Origin: Euryarchaeota archaeon UBA106
GTDB taxonomy: Archaea; Thermoplasmatota; Poseidoniia; Poseidoniales; Thalassarchaeaceae
NCBI GenBank assembly: GCA_002502365.1
Contig: DAOJ01000039.1
Location: 1-11,321, forward strand
Reading direction: 5' to 3'
Length of the DNA: 11,321 nucleotides
Positions 8,901 through 11,321 of this stretch are shown piece by piece (within the stretch, counting starts at the first letter, position 1; every line of letters begins with the position of its first letter). Under the pieces are notes generated by a model that was given only the letters and a program-made list of their open reading frames with translations, ran no database searches and was not told the DNA's origin. A program made the translations under genes and the position numbers.

Positions 8901-9347
8901 AACCATTGGACCACCTACAAATCGGATATTTTGTTGGTAGTAAACTACGTCGTTTACATCATCACCATTTACGTCTGCAACATATACCCTAGTTCCATCA
9001 GCTGTGTCCCTAAATCCAGCACGGAAAGAGTCGTTGTTTGAGATAAATACGTCCTGGCGATCTCCAAATCCGCCCATACCATCGTTGTATAGAGCGGTGA
9101 TGAAGTGACCCATGGAACTAGCAGATACGATATCATTGTCGTTATCACAGTCAATATCGCCTATCGCAATAAAGGAAGGATCTCTCTGAACTGCATATTG
9201 CGTAATATGTGACGCAGAAGCAGTTGGAACCAATGAAAGCATTGGAGAACTAAGCATCAGGAGTACTAAGAAAATCGCTATTCGACCTTCTTTGGTTTCG
9301 TTTCGGGTGTTCTTTGACAGGGACATCATGGCTTCGCCGAATTTCAT
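2928..9347 (-). CDS. Giant exported, membrane-anchored FG-GAP / CARDB / jelly-roll / GATase-like surface protein
   Basis: 2,139 residues from the ATG at 9347. An in-frame TTG at 9383 and ATGs at 9329/9326 are alternatives; the ATG at 9347 avoids an unusually long n-region. Order: signal peptide (hydrophobic 24-44, likely cut after ASA at 45); FG-GAP/VCBS-type repeats with Asp-rich Ca-binding-like loops at about 64-72, 125-133, 187-195, 328-339 and 381-389; a CARDB-like strand region (507-566); jelly-roll/MAM-like module 1 (564-806) and a diverged second copy (932-1170), both ending in GFAxDNIxI; a Rossmann/GATase-like domain (1368-1618); beta-rich domains (1628-1908); an Ig-like domain opening with PPVVEITSP (1914-2033); a membrane helix (2054-2077); and a basic stop followed by a 62-residue Tyr/Gln-rich tail. 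All 18 Cys lie in the exported part. A surface adhesion, binding or sensing role is inferred; no peptidase active-site motif is evident. No frameshift was seen. Confidence 0.9.
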   Translation of the reverse strand: MKFGEAMMSLSKNTRNETKEGRIAIFLVLLMLSSPMLSLVPTASASHITQYAVQRDPSFIAIGDIDCDNDNDIVSASSMGHFITALYNDGMGGFGDRQDVFISNNDSFRAGFRDTADGTRVYVADVNGDDVNDVVYYQQNIRFVGGPMVPGNLTILWGDCNERINNWNPSDAITISNPYLIDMDVGDIDGDGDDDIVMAVNDPTATNNYILLFKGPDPSQITNQQTIPVPMTNGRYTNLMLGHWGEDVLGSGIPGGGVGDCEDLDIWLLRTPPYNTGVGYSAGHYDNMTVLEYDCTLGTYPNPLDQSSPAVHNFKLDAEHNYPLYGLDISDTNDDGEIDLIAAVDGITGNISYATKSGSSWNTQNYVMLGDYLGASITIADVNRDGKMDFFVPTELTLTRLQDSSAQNQTYLLVDNLREINTVEIILADPNGNGYLSSLSFDVGRRPTMAVPGQLAGGDASAYEIVIGQRDRSYRFANSAMWLDTQGWAGAGDFLSVLSLDNEDVGITDVTIAPAAYDPATGEARIGEGNRFVNVTVKNTGLNPISGSVDVDLEVKEVLDGIDTLVYSNDFEGNIDNTNCPACSIVLKSYTGEYSEGSSSWHAEFNASTDDNGTATDNWWEADTNPTTYMWAGMDHQGNDNESGYYNNMDEAFIIENVDLTGADAAYLDIDLLCAAAFFELYLAEQYAVVERWLYEDSCGIEVWSDGNGWEQVFFTGGWDNERFLRLYGFGFDPEYNTYNSNFNTETILPWTSFTGDDAIDLTRYAGEIVDIRFRFRSGLMGSVGPDGSSQDTGLDGFAFDNISIRKTDVIFGTEEVVSDTLTFSNFAAGATQEVSLTADFIDNVTYYIKTSLTSPTGFDNADATNDEEKFQLTVKNLFDPGVAEEPWISLENGLRYASGDRDIEIRVQNYGNTLTDFQLETVVKNAQPDLIAIEDFSGFDPIWEDDGNENGSRIDDTNGDHPMLPQSRGVFNSFAYWLGDPDTGYGDDWDETLTLDPFPVATGGTDFTYLTFDYFAEGDYLSDSEGNINGIRDAAGLEIEWTKGGEVFRGTVWGSWTDLNENGIRPFNECEDFDNNGRYDEVEYMGDHSDRYESVVWFDSESLVKSVIIDMTHITLLNQTSNSSFLWNTECTDLSGSEVTLTWRFQSNDDGVNGNAGLAGFAIDNIRIDEFTFENDGKYTNDVNGLDASEKMDVTVATHDFKSGIYRIDTTTIFNNSIPGTSWYNKSEITTANNHTQIIFSIASADITLMQPDVLDCVSDITYKCVYAIDSASEHSFSVPLLNGVIAGEYEVNMKVVDLTTGQTVYEQPADNGPFDLEPHARDFANWTEPYTEWYDGHEYNISFYAILTEDGESSGNDRYFEIEFFDNVDVAILSNPTDQNRLQRVKEDLESMGMTYTQYLVEDWERYATPNWMSHYDKILLPWQTDYNVEYGDYYETLGETRESDGLSVTEILEAFMVNGGTVQIHLGPYRNDYQPDRLPFGMDIAMRNQWNNTVTDDDLVVVDAYHPLMENVDTAAFAGVHGGSYVALAGLDTAQVQFDQIPQVCGGRISDPTGTFHTLMRSQSFDSQSLLSTCNRGAGGMIVTTLDVENPSFSQPFGGTSMPLLSNMLGYQLTPYPSNFGIAGDGFDITVNGEAPSIDTVTGAYSTMYIKSNSELDFSFMTSDSSLGDSLTADWTLESTDMNESVTGWEGEIIDYGEISHISQNSPSIPTLGNFCVGDTSSSTGCRIGAEWLLTLYLHDDEGHTRITYINLVTDDTLADEFRPTADLQLVENSLTDEYVTLDGTKTVGGTDWPIYRVRLTDTGDIGLSFDSSASSDADAPEGERGIEMFEYRVFFDYPVDSSNPTLEGHNFQLPNAAGGDMWNYVFRNLTSDGSLENQIRLELIVYDRAGKQSEKARIYFIVVGEDFGDDPPVVEITSPRSTDSQSEDLVTINGVVNSGAENGVTIEVALEAEILDYTPSPKATQKQLGKYNSTGVAKLSDGDSFTLTLNIAELYSTTTGVQVTVYWRVVEGDGSRYTLDNQFTIDLLPRVDDPCVTNPSECESNSGDSTMIIFASVGGLILILAIAGVTIALRGRGKDDDTETVQQFGGVEQMDPVEAYVQQMVGQGYDEATARQYAEQYYAAYYAQQGKGGGS

Positions 9348-9380
9348 TTCATTATTATGCCTAATGGGAGGATGTTTATC

Positions 9381-9397
9381 CAACCCCTATGGGGTTG
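9381..9397 (-). promoter_or_regulatory. Inverted repeat and weak promoter-like stretch upstream of the giant surface gene
   Basis: A perfect 7-bp inverted repeat (CAACCCC and GGGGTTG around TAT) lies 34 nt upstream of the chosen ATG at 9347. Immediately 3' on the minus strand is GGATAAAC (about 9374-9381), a weak TATA-like element about 30 nt before the ATG, which would suit a leaderless or near-leaderless transcript. The repeat could be an operator or the 3' hairpin of the preceding transcript. The promoter call is tentative. Confidence 0.3.
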
Positions 9398-9404
9398 TAA
9401 GGGC

Positions 9405-9412
9405 AAAAATGG
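9405..9412 (-). terminator. Short T-run after the 208-residue gene
   Basis: Read on the minus strand, ATTTTTG follows the stop codon of the unknown 208-residue gene by a few bases, and the CAACCCC/GGGGTTG hairpin comes after it. Archaeal transcription often ends at T-rich stretches, but five T residues is short, so this is a weak call. Confidence 0.2.
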
Positions 9413-9415
9413 GAT

Positions 9416-10042
9416 TTAATTTGCTTCTAGCCAACTTGGATTGGGTGCGTATTGAGTCTCCGCACCACCGTGTATTCGCTCCAATTTTCCAAGCAACCAA
9501 AGCCTGTCTAAGAACATCTGTAACTCTACTCCAGAACGATTAATCCGGTCCCCCAAAAGACTCTCTATTGAGCTAACTGAAAGTGAGGTGTGACCGTGTT
9601 CTCGTACAACCAAAGTCATCACTAATTGAATCCATGATTCTGCCATCGGATCGCCTGATATGTTGTCGGATAGAGGTTCTGGATTTTCGTCTAATTCTTC
9701 AATAAACAAACTAATTTCAGCCAAATTAGGTTCGGTTTTTTCAGGTATTCCTAATTCGGCTACACCTGAATCAATATCCAAGTCGCCAACGACCCTGACT
9801 ATCGAAGGTAAGCGACTTGGGTCGGGAGGAGGCCCGGGCAATTCTGTTTGCATTTTGGAACCATCATCACCTGTAAAAGATGCTTCAGTTGAGCCACTAA
9901 CAGATTGGGTATATCCAATATCGCCTTCTAGGCCAATTCTTTCCCGATATAGATTAACCCAGGAAGGTGGACCTTGTATTACGACTTCCACTTCATGTTC
10001 GAAAGAACGGAAGGAGAAGCGGATGTTTTCCTCGTCTGCCAT
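9416..10042 (-). CDS. Unknown protein with probable C-terminal winged-helix domain
   Basis: 208 residues from the ATG at 10042 (MADEEN). A GGTGAT Shine-Dalgarno-like sequence lies 3 nt upstream of it. The frame stays open further upstream, but those codons would run into the acnA coding end, so the internal ATG is preferred. I do not recognise a named family. Residues 7-40 form a small strand-helix unit (EHEVEVVIQGPPSWVNLYRE). Residues 41-130 are acidic, Pro/Gly/Ser-rich and probably flexible (GPPPDPSRLP, EELDENPEP). Residues 131-205 look like a winged helix: three predicted helices (134-150, 157-166, 169-184) followed by a strand-turn-strand wing around 187-200. No signal peptide or membrane helix is seen, so it is cytoplasmic. 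It starts 31 bp after the acnA stop and is probably cotranscribed with it. DNA binding or a protein-protein role are both possible; the net acidic character argues against confident assignment as a transcription factor. Confidence 0.8.
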   Translation of the reverse strand: MADEENIRFSFRSFEHEVEVVIQGPPSWVNLYRERIGLEGDIGYTQSVSGSTEASFTGDDGSKMQTELPGPPPDPSRLPSIVRVVGDLDIDSGVAELGIPEKTEPNLAEISLFIEELDENPEPLSDNISGDPMAESWIQLVMTLVVREHGHTSLSVSSIESLLGDRINRSGVELQMFLDRLWLLGKLERIHGGAETQYAPNPSWLEAN

Positions 10043-10073
10043 GCCATCACCGAGAAGGTTGTTAGATTTCAAT

Positions 10074-11321
10074 TCAAGCCTCTGCAAGATTACGTAAAAC
10101 AGTCTGAAGAATCCCACCATTTCTGTAATAATCGACTTCAACAGGAGTGTCTAATCTTACAGTTGCGTCGAATTCGACGACTTCTCCGCTAGCCTTAGTT
10201 GCAGTAATCTTAATCGTGGAGAGCGGAACTAAATGTGCACTAGCAGGGATGTCAAAGGATTCGGTTCCATCTAGGCCTAAGGAATCTGCATTTTCCCCCT
10301 CTGGGAAAGTAAGTGGAAGCACACCCATCCCAACGAGATTAGATCGATGAATACGTTCGAATGAAGTTGCGATTACCGCTTTCACTCCTAGTAGTAGTGT
10401 TCCTTTAGCAGCCCAATCTCTACTACTTCCAGTACCATATTGAGTTCCTGCCAAAACAACAAGAGGCGTACCCTCCGATTGATATCTCATACTTGCATCG
10501 AATACGGAGACAACTTCATCCGTGGGGAAATGAGTTGTATATCCTCCCTCGGTTCCTGGAGCAATTTGATTGCGAATTCGAACGTTTGCAAAAGTCCCTC
10601 TCATCATTACTTCGTGATTCCCCCGACGGCTACCAAAGGAATTGAAATCGCGAGGTTTTACTCCCTTTGACATAAGATACTGGCCCGCTGGCCCATTGTG
10701 AGGGAATGCACCGGCCGGACTTATGTGGTCGGTAGTTACAGAATCTCCAAGTTTCAACAAAACTTTCGCACCATGTATAGGTTCTATTGGAGCAGGTTTT
10801 GAACGAATACCTTCGAAGAAAGAGGGGAGGCGGACATATGTTGATTCATCTTCCCATGGATATAGGGCTGATTCAGAACTACTTATCGCATCCCACCTTG
10901 GCTCTTGTAGGACATCAGAGTAGCGCTTTCGGAACATATCTGGATCTATGGAAGATGCTATCGTCTTCTGTATTTCATCGTCAGTAGGCCAGACATCTTC
11001 CAACATTACAGGGCCACCTGGCCCGTGACCGATTGGGTCTTTTTCAAAATCAATATCCAATGTGCCCGCTATGGCATAAGCCACCACTAGCGGAGGACTT
11101 GCAAGATAGTTGGCCTTCACCTTCTGATGAATTCTTCCTTCAAAATTTCTATTTCCTGAAAGTACGCTACCTACTATCAGGTCCGCTTGATCGATTGCTG
11201 CTTCTATATCTGAGTCAAGTGGACCGGAATTTCCAATACAAGTAGTACAGCCATATCCTACCACACTAAATCCAAGCGCATCAAGGTCTTCTGTGAGACC
11301 TGCTGCATCAAAGTATTCTGT
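10074..11321 (-). CDS. acnA: Aconitate hydratase A, C-terminal part (5' end outside window)
   Basis: The last 415 residues of a protein that is normally about 900 residues long; the frame is open through the right edge. Aconitase isomerises citrate to isocitrate through cis-aconitate in the TCA cycle, using a [4Fe-4S] cluster. Visible in the fragment: GYGCTTCIGNSGPL with two of the three cluster cysteines (fragment residues 25 and 28; the first ligand, in the SCTNTSNP motif, lies upstream), SGNRNFEGRIH (55-65), DSVTTDHISPAG where the swivelling domain begins, GSRRGNHEVMMRGTFANVR typical of the AcnA/IRP1 branch, and YGTGSSRDWAAKG (295-307) with the catalytic serine and arginine. The SNLVGMGVLPL segment and the C-terminal YYRNGGILQTVLR are also standard. 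All residues expected in this part are intact. It is the first visible gene of a minus-strand block and precedes the 208-residue protein by 31 bp. Confidence 0.97.
   Translation of the reverse strand, partial: TEYFDAAGLTEDLDALGFSVVGYGCTTCIGNSGPLDSDIEAAIDQADLIVGSVLSGNRNFEGRIHQKVKANYLASPPLVVAYAIAGTLDIDFEKDPIGHGPGGPVMLEDVWPTDDEIQKTIASSIDPDMFRKRYSDVLQEPRWDAISSSESALYPWEDESTYVRLPSFFEGIRSKPAPIEPIHGAKVLLKLGDSVTTDHISPAGAFPHNGPAGQYLMSKGVKPRDFNSFGSRRGNHEVMMRGTFANVRIRNQIAPGTEGGYTTHFPTDEVVSVFDASMRYQSEGTPLVVLAGTQYGTGSSRDWAAKGTLLLGVKAVIATSFERIHRSNLVGMGVLPLTFPEGENADSLGLDGTESFDIPASAHLVPLSTIKITATKASGEVVEFDATVRLDTPVEVDYYRNGGILQTVLRNLAEA

Noticed and set aside
2928..9347. Giant protein as a secreted peptidase
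   Set aside because: The MAM-like modules recall those of M6-type peptidases, but no HExxH zinc motif or serine-protease triad motif was found in the protein.
9660..10097. Plus-strand open frame opposite the 208-residue gene
   Set aside because: It is a Ser/Pro-rich antisense shadow with no recognisable domain or start signal. The minus-strand frame has a plausible fold and operon position.
10043..10141. N-terminal extension of the 208-residue protein to a start at 10141
   Set aside because: The extension would overlap the end of acnA by about 70 bases, and its hydrophobic residues are a by-product of antiphase reading of acnA. The ATG at 10042 has a Shine-Dalgarno-like sequence and no overlap.
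10074..11321. AcnA-type aconitase as a sign of recent transfer from bacteria
   Set aside because: AcnA/IRP1-type aconitases are known in several archaeal groups, and neither gene packing nor apparent composition here differs from the neighbours.

Overview
The window most likely comes from an uncultivated marine archaeon, probably of the Marine Group II (Poseidoniales) type. This is an inference from four things: an archaeal-type S-adenosylhomocysteine hydrolase, an AcnA-type aconitase, a very large exported FG-GAP protein with a single C-terminal membrane anchor and a Tyr/Gln/Ala-rich cytoplasmic tail, and tightly packed genes with few strong ribosome binding sites. No rRNA, tRNA, CRISPR array or insertion sequence was found.

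Layout. The left end (1-1587) is a plus-strand pair. The first gene is the 3' part of an RNA-binding-type protein with two RanBP2-like zinc fingers and an Arg/Gly-rich tail. Its frame is open to the left edge and has no start codon in the window, so it is easily missed behind an overlapping decoy frame. It is followed after 47 bp by a TPR protein with two membrane helices. These converge, with only 8 bp between stop codons, on a minus-strand block that fills the rest of the window. In transcription order (right to left) this block holds the C-terminal part of aconitase (acnA), a 208-residue unknown protein with a probable winged-helix C-terminus, a giant cell-surface protein of about 2,140 residues, and S-adenosylhomocysteine hydrolase (ahcY).

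How the genes work together. Aconitase (TCA cycle) and ahcY (methyl-cycle recycling) are housekeeping enzymes. The giant protein has a signal peptide, a Ca-binding-type FG-GAP propeller, a tandemly duplicated CARDB plus jelly-roll module, a Rossmann/GATase-like domain, Ig-like domains, a membrane anchor and a short cytoplasmic tail, so it looks like a surface adhesion or sensing protein. The zinc-finger/RGG protein suggests RNA binding.

The short gaps hold three perfect inverted repeats. The most interesting lies just upstream of ahcY, where the 3' arm of an 8-bp hairpin contains the Shine-Dalgarno-like sequence. The best leads are the FET-like zinc-finger/RGG protein, this ahcY leader hairpin, and the domain mix and tail of the giant protein.
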